From the NCBI GenBank assembly GCA_023415275.1, contig JAEZLJ010000076.1, positions 1 to 12,955 of the forward strand: a stretch of 12,955 bases of DNA. The letters run 5' to 3'. Of this stretch, positions 1-6,389 are shown piece after piece. Origin of the DNA: Bacteroidota bacterium (lineage in GTDB: Bacteria; Bacteroidota; Bacteroidia; Chitinophagales; Chitinophagaceae). The notes beneath the pieces were generated by a model. The model was not told the origin of the DNA, searched no databases, and saw nothing but the letters and a program-made list of their open reading frames with translations. Positions within the stretch are counted from its first letter, which is position 1. The number at the start of each line of letters is the position of its first letter. A program made the translations under genes and the position numbers.

Positions 1-258
1 CCTCTCTCTAACCCCAGACTCCCGCCTCTCCCTCCTCCAGACTGCGAGCTTCGCTCGCGCGGCTTCGCCCACGTCACCTACAGGCTCCCCTGTAACTGTT
101 CACTTATTGTTCTATGTTTTCCTGGAAAGGTGCTCAAATTCTAAAACCTCTACTCGACTTCACCTCTCAACACTTTCCCCACTTAATCCTTCTTCACCTT
201 ATTGATGCAAGGACAAACATTCTTTAATAATTATAATGGTCGCCTTTGTTATTCCCAA

Positions 259-285
259 AGATTCCTCGTGCCTCGGAATGACAAG
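259..285 (-). repeat. Hairpin repeat, ATTCC/GGAAT stem
   Basis: A 5-bp stem (ATTCC 261-265, GGAAT 275-279) encloses a 9-nt loop TCGTGCCTC and is followed by GACAAG. The flanks AGA and GACAAG match the repeats near the GIY-YIG gene (4741, 4967, 5660), while the loop differs. It appears here as a single copy, not as an inverted pair. Confidence 0.65.
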
Positions 286-433
286 GTCAGATTGTGATCG
301 AGTGCAATCAGCTTTTGGGTTGAAGTATTTCTTCTGACCCTGTCCGCTTACTTTCTCAACTTGTCAACTTACCAACTTCACTCTGCCTTTCGACTCCCGA
401 CTCCAGACTCCAGACTTCCGACTACCTATTCGT

Positions 434-452
434 CTTCGTGCCTTAGTGGCCC
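434..452 (-). repeat. Truncated copy of the CACTAAG/CACGAAG repeat
   Basis: Read on the minus strand, this matches the first 19 bases of the 38-bp repeat at 4203-4240 with one mismatch (CTAAGGCACGAAG against CTAAGACACGAAG). It lies in the opposite orientation to the copies at 4203 and 4351. Confidence 0.55.
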
Positions 453-480
453 TCTCTCTTGCCTTTCGTCATCTGCCAAT

Positions 481-508
481 CAGATTGCTTCGTTCCTCGC
501 AATGACTG
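481..508 (-). repeat. Hairpin repeat, ATTGC/GCAAT stem
   Basis: ATTGC (484-488) pairs with GCAAT (499-503) around a 10-nt loop TTCGTTCCTC. The surroundings CAG before and GAC after match the other hairpin repeats in the window. From general knowledge, a very similar short repeat is common in many bacterial genomes. The stem differs from the ATTCC, ATGTC and ATCCC versions by paired changes on both arms. Confidence 0.65.
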
Positions 509-736
509 GACAAGAATGATCCTTTCTCCTTCGAAACTTCTTCCTCTTTATTTACGTCCTCTAATCCCTCTCTAACTCCTGACTATCGACAACTCTAAAT
601 CCTATCTCTCTTCCCACTTCAGACAGCCTGCACCCTATAGTGATTCTTCCACCTAAAAAACCACAAACCAAAAACTATAAACTACAAACTACTCTGTGCC
701 TCTCCGTGCCGCCGTGCCTCCGTGGTTCCTTCCTCG

Positions 737-762
737 TCCGCCGTAGCTTTAGCGTAGGCGGA
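737..762. repeat. Short palindrome TCCGCC...GGCGGA
   Basis: TCCGCC (737-742) and GGCGGA (757-762) form a perfect 6-bp inverted repeat around a 14-nt interior containing GC-TTTA-GC. No T-tract follows on either strand, so it is not a convincing intrinsic terminator. It is more likely another intergenic repeat family. Confidence 0.5.
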
Positions 763-767
763 TTCTT

Positions 768-808
768 GTCAACTTGTCAACCTTTCAACTTGTCAACTTG
801 TCAACTTT
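768..808. repeat. TCAACTTG tandem block
   Basis: Degenerate tandem copies of TCAACTTG/TCAACCTT directly follow the 3' end of the Wzc-like gene. The same block occurs in the same sense at 9629-9664 and in reverse complement at 8427-8459. Confidence 0.6.
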
Positions 809-813
809 CTAAC

Positions 814-3204
814 TCACAAATTGAACATCTTCGTCAACTTCGCCTTTAACCCCTTCCTCACTTCCACTTCCTCCTCCGCGTATCCATACCCGTAACCATA
901 GCCGTATCCATAACCATATCCGTATCCATACTTGCCAAAGCCCTTGCTCTGGATATCATTGTACACGATGGCCATGTTCTTCAGCGTATGGATCCTGTTG
1001 CCGTCTTCCATCTTCTGCACAAACACCTTGGGCGTGTAGCCATCACGCACCAGGTACAGTGTGGCATCGCAGATGGGCGATAAGATATAGGCATCCGTGA
1101 CCGGGCTAACCGGCGCGGTATCTATTAATATGTAGTCAAACTGGCCTTCGAGGTAGGCAAACAGCTCCTGTATCCTGCCATTGAGCAATAGCTCGGAAGG
1201 ATTAGGCGGAATGGGACCGGAAGGGATCAGGAACAGGTTGTTCACCGCTGTATTGCGGATGATCTCCACCGCTTCTTTTTGTTCGATCAGGAAATTGGTG
1301 ATGCCCACCTTGCGGTCAATGCCAAAGGCATCGGCCAGCTTGGGCTTGCGCAGGTCAAGCTCTATCAGCACCACTTTCTTGCCCATCAGCGCCAGGGAGA
1401 TGCCCAGGTTGGCGGTGACAAAGCTCTTGCCCTCGCCTGATATGGAGGAGGTGAATAATATCTTCTTCTTTTTCGAGTTGATGCCCAGGTAGCCCAGGGA
1501 GGTACGCAGGTGGCGGAACTGCTCGGCGATCACAGTGCGCTTGCCTTCACCTACTACCAATGGTGAATTGGTTTTGGCATGTACCACCTCGCCAAGTATA
1601 GGTGTGCTGGTATATTTTTCTATTTCATGTCGCGACTGTATGCTGCGCGTGAGCATCTCTTTGGCCGAGATGGCGCCAATGCCCAACCCTAACGCCCCAA
1701 CCACGGCGATCAGGTAAATCAAAGAGCGCTTCGGACTTACAGGTACATCTCCAGATTCAGCCCTGTCCACTATGCGGCTGTCCGGCACCGTGGAGGCGTA
1801 GGAAAGTGCCGCTTCCTCGCGCTTTTGCAGCAGGAAGGTGTAAATATTGTTCTTGATGCCCTGCTGGCGGCTGATGCCCAGCAGCTCCCTTTCCTTTTCA
1901 GGAATGGTGCGCAGCATGGATGTGTAGCGGTTGTTGGTAGCAGACAGGTCGCCCTTGCTGGCTACCAGGCTGCGGCGCTGGCTGCGGATGTTCTCCATTA
2001 TGCCCGGCTTGATCTTCTCCATCTCGTCGGTCAGGGCCACCACGCTGGGGTTGTTCTCCGGAACGATCTTGCGCATGCGCTCGTATTCCAGCTCCGTGGT
2101 ATAGAGCTTCTCCAATAAGGAAGACAAGACAGGATCGGCCACACCCAGGGTAGAAGGAACAATATTGCCCTTGCCGTTCTTACCTTTTACATAGCTTTCC
2201 ACCTGGTCCAGCACCGCCAGCTGCACCGAAAGCTCGGAGAGCTTCTGGTCATTGGCGCTCACGGTCTGTAAAAAGATCTGTCCCTGTGTGCTGATATCGG
2301 TGATCTCGTTGCGTGATTTATAATTCTTTAACTGGCTTTCTACGGAGTCCAGCTCATTCACCACGTATTTCAGGCGGTCTTCCACAAAGTGGAGGGTGTT
2401 AGCTGCGAGTGTGTTCTTGTCCAGTACTGCGGCTTGGTTGTAAACAGCAATCAGATTATTCAGGATGTCTTCACCCCTGCGTGGCACTTCATCAGTGATG
2501 CTCAGGTCAATGACCGTGCTTTGCTTGGAGGAGGCGGCCACCTTCATGCGGGCAATAATGCCATTAGCGGCGGATTTCACTGGCACCAGGTTGAAGAACA
2601 TTGGCTTTTCCTTTTCTTCCTTGTTCTCTTCCTTTATGGCAGGTACAAAATATTTATTCGGTTCAAAGCGAATCGTAGCGTTGGGCGTAGTGATCCAGGT
2701 ATTGAGCGCATAGGCCTTGCCATTGATCTCCACCTGCTTGCTGGGGAGGTATTTGAAATAAACATTTTCTTTTGTAGCGATGATAGAATCAGGATTTTGT
2801 ACGCTGATCACCACGGGGGCATTCACATAGCCCGGTCGGTCAGATACCCGGCCTTCGATGGTGATGGGCGCATAGAGACGCAGATTCTTCACCACTTCCT
2901 GTGCCAGCGTTTTGCTCTGGATCACCTTCACCTCGTTCTCCACGATCTTCTTGGAGCCAAACAGGTCCAGCGCCTGAAGGGCGTCCGATTCGTCAATCCC
3001 TTTCTTCTCGTCCTTTATTAATATAGAAGCCTCGGTGGAATAGATAGGCACCTTGTAGCGCAGGTAGAACCAGGCACCGCCGGCGCCGAGCACCATCAGC
3101 AGCAGGAACAGGGGCCACCAGGGCAAAAATTTGTACAGGAGGTCCTGGAAGAGGTTCTCCTCTTCGTCTTCCGAATAATTTTTTTTGATGGGGTTTTGCT
3201 GCAT
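814..3204 (-). CDS. wzc: Wzc-like polysaccharide co-polymerase and tyrosine autokinase
   Basis: An inner-membrane protein expected to control polymerisation and export of an exopolysaccharide together with the Wza-like lipoprotein encoded just upstream. Of its 796 residues, two membrane segments (about 31-48 and 495-514) bracket a long periplasmic part with coiled-coil helices (about 265-440) and a GNVR-type segment (about 435-465). PVSPKR (488-493) precedes the second membrane segment, as usual in the family. The cytoplasmic kinase has an EQFRHLRTS oligomerisation motif (561-569), a Walker A at SSISGEGKS (586-594), a Walker A' at VVLIELDLRKP (611-621) with Glu where proteobacterial enzymes usually have Asp, and a Walker B at YILIDTAP (691-698). 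The tail has nine tyrosines alternating with glycine (Y759-Y775), the expected autophosphorylation cluster. ATG lies three bases after the wza stop, so the two are surely co-transcribed. Kinase activity is inferred from the motifs. Confidence 0.93.
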   Translation of the reverse strand: MQQNPIKKNYSEDEEENLFQDLLYKFLPWWPLFLLLMVLGAGGAWFYLRYKVPIYSTEASILIKDEKKGIDESDALQALDLFGSKKIVENEVKVIQSKTLAQEVVKNLRLYAPITIEGRVSDRPGYVNAPVVISVQNPDSIIATKENVYFKYLPSKQVEINGKAYALNTWITTPNATIRFEPNKYFVPAIKEENKEEKEKPMFFNLVPVKSAANGIIARMKVAASSKQSTVIDLSITDEVPRRGEDILNNLIAVYNQAAVLDKNTLAANTLHFVEDRLKYVVNELDSVESQLKNYKSRNEITDISTQGQIFLQTVSANDQKLSELSVQLAVLDQVESYVKGKNGKGNIVPSTLGVADPVLSSLLEKLYTTELEYERMRKIVPENNPSVVALTDEMEKIKPGIMENIRSQRRSLVASKGDLSATNNRYTSMLRTIPEKERELLGISRQQGIKNNIYTFLLQKREEAALSYASTVPDSRIVDRAESGDVPVSPKRSLIYLIAVVGALGLGIGAISAKEMLTRSIQSRHEIEKYTSTPILGEVVHAKTNSPLVVGEGKRTVIAEQFRHLRTSLGYLGINSKKKKILFTSSISGEGKSFVTANLGISLALMGKKVVLIELDLRKPKLADAFGIDRKVGITNFLIEQKEAVEIIRNTAVNNLFLIPSGPIPPNPSELLLNGRIQELFAYLEGQFDYILIDTAPVSPVTDAYILSPICDATLYLVRDGYTPKVFVQKMEDGNRIHTLKNMAIVYNDIQSKGFGKYGYGYGYGYGYGYGYGYAEEEVEVRKGLKAKLTKMFNL

Positions 3205-3207
3205 AGG

Positions 3208-4002
3208 TTATTTGATGATGCTGGTAATGATAACTACAAGAATGGATACGCCGCTCAAAATAGACGGCAGCAACTGCTGTCCACGGCTGGCAGTGGCGGC
3301 TTTGGCCTTGCCCGGCTCCACGTAAACCACGTCGTTGGATTGTAAAAAGAAATAAGGCGAGCGTAGTATCTGCGAAGAGTTCAGGTCGAGGCGGTGCACG
3401 GTGCGTGTGCCGTCTTCCTCCTGGCGTATCAGGGCAATGTTCTCGCGGCGGCCATAGATGGTGAGGTCACCTGCCTGGCCGATGGCCTCCAGGATGGATA
3501 TCTGCTCGGAAGGCACGTTGATCACACCGGGGCGGGCCACCTCTCCCAGTACCGTCACGCGGTAGTTAAGGAAGCGCACGTTCACAATGGGGTCGAACAA
3601 TAGTTTTTTATCGGTCAGTTGCTTGGTGATGGTCTCTTCCAGCCTTTTCTTGGTGAGGCCGGCCGCCTGCAAGGTGCCCAATATCGGGAATTTGATCTGG
3701 CCCTCGCGGTTCACCAGGTAGCCTACGGCTTGTTGTAAGGTATTGTTATTACCGCCAGCATTAGGCGATACCGGTAAGTTAGGTGTATTGAACAACACGG
3801 TGGACTGCGGGTCGAGTGAGCTCACCGAGATGGACAGCAGGTCATTGTTATTGATAACAGGTTCTGGTATGTTGGTAGCAGCGATCATGGCCGTGTCGGC
3901 AATATCATTAAAGTAGGTGGCCTTTTTGGTGTTCACACAACTGGTGAAGGCAATGGCAAAGCCTATGGAAAGCAGAAAAGTTGTCAGCCAACGGTTATAC
4001 AT
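3208..4002 (-). CDS. wza: Wza-like polysaccharide export lipoprotein (SLBB)
   Basis: An outer-membrane export protein thought to form the exit channel for the polysaccharide handled by the Wzc-like protein. I place the start at the ATG ending at 4002, although a GTG two codons upstream (4006-4008) is also in frame. The ATG gives a clean 264-residue lipoprotein with a positively charged N-terminus, a hydrophobic stretch (6-19) and a lipobox FTSC with lipidated Cys22. A Poly_export domain spans about 45-145. It is followed by an SLBB-type segment (about 148-195) with VTVLGEVARPG and the LEAIGQAGDL motif. A hydrophobic C-terminal helix (244-262) could cross the outer membrane. The protein is shorter than enterobacterial Wza, as is usual in Bacteroidota. 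There is no visible Shine-Dalgarno sequence. It appears to be the first gene of the EPS operon. Confidence 0.9.
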   Translation of the reverse strand: MYNRWLTTFLLSIGFAIAFTSCVNTKKATYFNDIADTAMIAATNIPEPVINNNDLLSISVSSLDPQSTVLFNTPNLPVSPNAGGNNNTLQQAVGYLVNREGQIKFPILGTLQAAGLTKKRLEETITKQLTDKKLLFDPIVNVRFLNYRVTVLGEVARPGVINVPSEQISILEAIGQAGDLTIYGRRENIALIRQEEDGTRTVHRLDLNSSQILRSPYFFLQSNDVVYVEPGKAKAATASRGQQLLPSILSGVSILVVIITSIIK

Positions 4003-4175
4003 ACACACGATAGTTTTTACAGAATAGCAGCCTATTCGTCAGGATATTAAACTTTCATCTTCAAAAGGATACGGACCTGGGTTCATTTAGTTCCGTGATC
4101 AGCAAGGGTTCAGCTATAGGGAAAATACCATTCTATTCAAGTGGGCGAAGGTAGGAATAGCAAGAAATGATTATT
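4003..4175 (-). promoter_or_regulatory. Leader and promoter region of the EPS operon
   Basis: About 170 bases of non-repetitive sequence precede wza, unlike the repeat-filled DNA beyond 4200, so this is where its promoter and leader should be. A small hairpin GAATAG-N4-CTATTC (4022-4037) sits about 20 nt before the start codon. A near-palindrome GGACCTGGGTTC (4073-4084) lies within a segment (4070-4089) that resembles 7150-7169, just after the NusG-like gene. I found no convincing -33/-7 promoter pair. A NusG-like regulator would be expected to act in such a leader; that is inference. Confidence 0.4.
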
Positions 4176-4195
4176 TGTTCATTGTTGTTCAGAAG
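4176..4195. promoter_or_regulatory. Shared motif upstream of wza: TGTTCA direct repeat
   Basis: Reads TGTTCATTGTTGTTCAGAAG on the plus strand. It contains two TGTTCA half-sites 10 bp apart, one helical turn. A copy with one mismatch lies at 7816-7835 upstream of the NusG-like gene, and the sequence on either side of the two copies is unrelated. In both places it lies at the edge between the promoter region and the repeat-filled DNA. It may be a binding site for a common regulator of the two EPS-related transcripts. Confidence 0.45.
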
Positions 4196-4202
4196 TAGAG
4201 AA

Positions 4203-4240
4203 GGGCCACTAAGACACGAAGACGCTAAGGAGCACGAAGA
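4203..4240 (+). repeat. 38-bp CACTAAG/CACGAAG repeat, copy 1
   Basis: This 38-bp block starts GGGCCACTAAGACACGAAG and ends GGAGCACGAAGA. It is repeated at 4351-4388 with only two A/G differences, and its first half recurs inverted at 434-452. Internally it is built from related CTAAG and CGAAG steps. It looks like one of the common Bacteroidota intergenic repeat families, not a gene part. Confidence 0.7.
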
Positions 4241-4350
4241 GGAAAGTTAAAAAGTTAATAAGGATAAAAGAAAGGAATTAAGAATAGTAAAAGATTAAAA
4301 TTAGTTCACTCGAATATTAAATCTTAAATATTACATATTAAATAGTTTTT
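4241..4350. other. AT-rich spacer
   Basis: An AT-rich stretch between the two 38-bp repeats, with loosely repeated GTTAA/ATTAA and TTAAAT words. I see no gene, hairpin or promoter pair that I would defend. Confidence 0.5.
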
Positions 4351-4388
4351 GGGCCGCTAAGACGCGAAGACGCTAAGGAGCACGAAGA
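4351..4388 (+). repeat. 38-bp CACTAAG/CACGAAG repeat, copy 2
   Basis: Matches the copy at 4203-4240 at 36 of 38 positions, in the same orientation, 148 bp away. Directly after it come an AGTCGGGAGTCCGG block (4392-4419) and a GTTTATGGTTTATGG block (about 4425-4460), also seen elsewhere in the window. Confidence 0.7.
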
Positions 4389-4391
4389 TTT

Positions 4392-4460
4392 AGTCGGGAG
4401 TCCGGAGTTAGGAGCCCAGGGGCCGTTTATGGTTTATGGTTTATAGTTTCTGGTTTTTTA
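4392..4460 (+). repeat. AGTCGGGAGTC block plus GTTTATGG block
   Basis: Two degenerate tandem blocks lie side by side. The first resembles 9276-9318 directly and 390-424 in reverse complement. The second resembles the CCATAAAC/ACCAAAAACC block at 8528-8556 in reverse complement. The open frame through this stretch is only a translation of these repeats. Confidence 0.5.
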
Positions 4461-4593
4461 GGTCGGAGAGTCATTTTGGATGGCAGTCATTCGTTTATGA
4501 ACAAAGGGTTTTAAAGAAAGACCTTCCAGCCGGGGTCTACCCTTTTTGGTTCTTTACAATGGTTGTTAGGCCGGATGTGCAATTTGGCTTCTA

Positions 4594-4657
4594 CAGCCCA
4601 AGTACTGACTGTCCCGCCGAATGGCGGGATCATCCCGACGAAGGAGGGATCTGGTGA
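4594..4657 (+). repeat. Half element of the GIY-YIG-associated repeat
   Basis: Contains the conserved spacer word CAGCCCAAGTACTGACT (4594-4610), a side hairpin CCCGCC-GAAT-GGCGGG, and the right-hand hairpin arm in a distinct version: ATCCC (4632-4636) pairs with GGGAT (4646-4650) around GACGAAGGA, followed by CTGGTGA. The left-hand arm found in the next two copies is missing. The hairpin lies 228 bp before its counterpart in the next copy, so it is in register with a ~226-bp tandem arrangement. Confidence 0.65.
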
Positions 4658-4730
4658 CATAGGCTAAAGTAGCGCTATAACAAGTAAACATATTCGAACT
4701 AATAATATAATTAACGAGACCGTCTTAATG

Positions 4731-4885
4731 CAGTTTCCAGATGTCTCCTTCGTCGACATGACAAAGGAATGAGTGTTTATTTATTGCAGCTAGTTTGAAT
4801 GCGTAAGAGCAAGCAACAGCCCAAGTACTGACTATAATCAATTTGTTTTTGACCTTGTCATTCCGACGCAGGAGGAATCTGGTGA
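4731..4885 (+). repeat. GIY-YIG-associated inverted hairpin pair, copy 1
   Basis: The left arm TTCCAG-ATGTC-N9-GACAT-GACAA (hairpin 4741-4759) and the right arm TTGTC-ATTCC-N9-GGAAT-CTGGTGA (hairpin 4860-4878) are inverted relatives of each other. The loops TCCTTCGTC and GACGCAGGA are near reverse complements. The spacer carries CAGCCCAAGTACTGACT (4817-4833). The stem differs between the arms, yet both pair perfectly within themselves. The element as a whole is a ~155-bp imperfect palindrome containing two smaller hairpins. Confidence 0.75.
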
Positions 4886-4956
4886 TCAACATAAGCGACC
4901 GCTATATTAGTATGCATGATTGACCTGCCTATAATATTGGTTACACCACCCTTATG

Positions 4957-5107
4957 CAGTTTCCAGATGTCTCCTTCGTCGACATGACAAGCTCAAGTGT
5001 GTTTATTTTTGGCAGTCAGTCTTAATCTGCAAAAGACACACTACAGCCCAAGTTCAGACTGTCCCGCCGATAGGCGGGATCATTCCGACGAAGGAGGAAT
5101 CTGGTGA
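4957..5107 (+). repeat. GIY-YIG-associated inverted hairpin pair, copy 2
   Basis: Same design as the copy at 4731: left hairpin ATGTC/GACAT (4967-4985), right hairpin ATTCC/GGAAT (5082-5100), ending CTGGTGA. The spacer word is altered to CAGCCCAAGTTCAGACT (5044-5060) and includes a second hairpin CCCGCC-GATA-GGCGGG like that of the half element at 4594. Its hairpins lie 226 and 222 bp from those of the preceding copy. The DNA between copies is also related (GCGACCGCTAT-like words), so the tandem unit is larger than the pair alone. Confidence 0.75.
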
Positions 5108-5228
5108 AATTGCAAATCAATCGCTATTCCAATAGTTCTGTTTCCACCTAATAATTTTTAAACGGTAATCAATAGAAATAAAATCATTTCCCCCTTGTGC
5201 ATTATATATTCTATTTCTAATTTAGAAA

Positions 5229-5564
5229 ATGCGCATCCATCCCTACTTTGTTTACATACTAACCAATCAAACCAAAACAGTATTGTATACAGGAGTCACG
5301 AACGACTTACAGCAGCGGCTTTCAGAGCATTATTTTAATAGTGGTAAAACGAATTCATTTACTTCCCGGTACCATGTTTATTACTTATTATTCTATGAAC
5401 CTCACCAATACATCAATAATGCTATTGCCCGTGAAAAAGAGATCAAAGCCTGGCGAAGAGAAAAGAAAATGAAATTGATCAATGAATTGAATCCAAGCCT
5501 TGAATTTTTGAACAAAGAAATATGCGGTTGCTGGCCACCAAAAGAGGTAATTAAGAGATCATAA
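5229..5564 (+). CDS. Small GIY-YIG nuclease-domain protein
   Basis: A 111-residue protein that is almost entirely one GIY-YIG nuclease domain of the single-domain UvrC-N/YhbQ-like type. FVYIL (7-11) is the GIY half and YTGVTNDL (20-27) the YIG half. They are followed by R30, EH (33-34), Y48, Y56-E57, and the helix AREKEIKAWRREKK (67-80) carrying the candidate metal-binding glutamate, then LNP (87-89). The catalytic elements of the family look present, so a DNA nicking or cleaving activity is plausible; the substrate is unknown. The tail (90-111) has a CxC and no known fold. The gene lies alone on the plus strand between two copies of the inverted hairpin element, suggesting a link to repeat spread or maintenance. 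The upstream DNA is AT-rich without a clear promoter or Shine-Dalgarno. A role in repair is the alternative. Confidence 0.88.
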   Translation: MRIHPYFVYILTNQTKTVLYTGVTNDLQQRLSEHYFNSGKTNSFTSRYHVYYLLFYEPHQYINNAIAREKEIKAWRREKKMKLINELNPSLEFLNKEICGCWPPKEVIKRS

Positions 5565-5649
5565 GAAAAGAAGGATGATCTTCATTATGACTTTGCTTGA
5601 CCTTATAATAAAGCAATCAGTTTTAAATTTTTATTGGGCCGCCTTTATG

Positions 5650-5820
5650 CAGTTTCCAGATGTCTCCTTCGTCGACATGACAAACTCAAGTTTCATTACT
5701 GTAAGCAACTAGTCTGAATACGCTAGATAATAATCAATGCTGATGAAGAGACTCAAACCCAAGTACTGACTGCAACCAACCACACTCTAGCCTTGTCATT
5801 CCGACGAAGGAGGAATCTGA
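5650..5820 (+). repeat. GIY-YIG-associated inverted hairpin pair, copy 3
   Basis: Lies 85 bp after the nuclease stop codon. The left hairpin ATGTC/GACAT (5660-5678) and right hairpin ATTCC/GGAAT (5798-5816) are as in the upstream copies. The spacer word CCCAAGTACTGACT (5758-5771) is kept, but the spacer is about 20 bp longer. TTTATGCAG before it and GCGACCGC after it also match the surroundings of the upstream copies, so the nuclease gene interrupts an otherwise regular array. Confidence 0.75.
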
Positions 5821-5922
5821 TTCTCAAATGATATGCGACCGCAATAACAGGTTAGTATGTTTGTCCTGGCAATCTCACTTCCAGCGCTTGTAGTTTTTTC
5901 TCCTTAGCAAGTTTTCCACAAA

Positions 5923-6384
5923 CTACTTCCTCAACCTCCTATCCATCTCCACCTCATGTACAGCCACCACGGTAACCAGGTTTTTAAAATCCGGGAATAA
6001 TGGATTGAGCAAACAATTATATTCCATGGTATTCACAGCCGACCTTACCTTGATCCCTATATACTTGTTCTCAGCCATGTACCTGTCACCCATTTCCTTA
6101 TTCTCATGAAGCCCCGGCTGCAACCAACCGGCAGGATAGGCCCTGTCCGGCACCATCAACAATGGCGACCGGTCATTCACTTCAATGGTCAGAATAAAGA
6201 GGTGCGGTGGCAAATCAAGGGGATCAACATGCACTAAACTTTCCAGGTAAGCCAGGGAACTGTTCTCAGAAGTGTACAACATGTAAGTGCCCTTACTGTT
6301 CCAGCGACCCCCATATTGAAAGGCACCTGTACCACTCAGGTCATGAGTGCGTGCCCTGTTTTGAACAATGCGGTAAACCAGCAT
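5923..6384 (-). CDS. RES-domain toxin (NAD+-consuming)
   Basis: The 153-residue product is a complete RES domain. Characterised RES toxins degrade NAD+ in the cytoplasm, so uninhibited activity stops growth; this is family knowledge. The visible signature is R5 near the start, GTGAFQYGGRWN (18-29) with the conserved GGRWN, Y37, the SLAYLESLVH helix with E48 (43-52), GW (86-87), and KVRSAVN (112-118) with the conserved Ser115 before EYNCLLNP (121-128). All three name-giving polar positions (Arg, Glu, Ser) are present, so I expect an active toxin. The ATG lies six bases downstream of the antitoxin stop, the usual antitoxin-first order. No terminator is visible after the stop, and the next ~100 bases run into the repeat element. 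Confidence 0.9.
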   Translation of the reverse strand: MLVYRIVQNRARTHDLSGTGAFQYGGRWNSKGTYMLYTSENSSLAYLESLVHVDPLDLPPHLFILTIEVNDRSPLLMVPDRAYPAGWLQPGLHENKEMGDRYMAENKYIGIKVRSAVNTMEYNCLLNPLFPDFKNLVTVVAVHEVEMDRRLRK

Positions 6385-6389
6385 AACAG

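Larger units (their letters stand above)
1..813. other. Gene-free repeat-rich intergenic region
   Basis: I see no credible gene here; the open frames translate repeat sequence. The content is a patchwork of short degenerate blocks in the C/T-rich orientation: AGTC/GACTCC-type runs (about 12-42 and 390-424), TCAACTTG-type runs (357-377 and 768-808), AACCAAAAAC-type runs (655-690) and CCGTGCCTC-type runs (693-728). A small hairpin GCGAGC-TTC-GCTCGC lies at 44-58. Two hairpin repeats (259-285, 481-508) and one relative of the 38-bp repeat at 4203 (434-452) are listed separately. The same blocks recur in the opposite orientation at 4203-4462 and 8316-8556. Any continuation of the EPS operon to the left must start beyond position 1. 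Confidence 0.7.

Noticed and set aside
640..849. 69-codon plus-strand open frame
   Set aside because: It is a translation of the AACCAAAAAC, CCGTGCCTC and TCAACTTG repeat blocks and overlaps the end of the kinase gene. It has no domain and its composition follows the repeats.
2389..3021. 210-codon plus-strand open frame inside the Wzc-like gene
   Set aside because: It is antisense to a well-supported gene, and His/Leu/Val-rich frames opposite GC-rich coding strands are common. No recognisable domain.
4436..4657. 73-codon plus-strand open frame
   Set aside because: It crosses from the GTTTATGG block into the hairpin half element, so its residues are dictated by repeats. The C-terminal part only translates the hairpin.
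5195..5225. TTG, 20 nt, TAATTTAG promoter-like pair before the nuclease gene
   Set aside because: The -7-like box ends only 3 bases before the start codon, so transcription would begin inside the gene. Probably chance in AT-rich DNA.
4731..5820. Insertion sequence with transposase
   Set aside because: No DDE, HUH or serine recombinase motifs are present. The only enzyme in the array is a GIY-YIG domain, so a classical insertion sequence is not supported.
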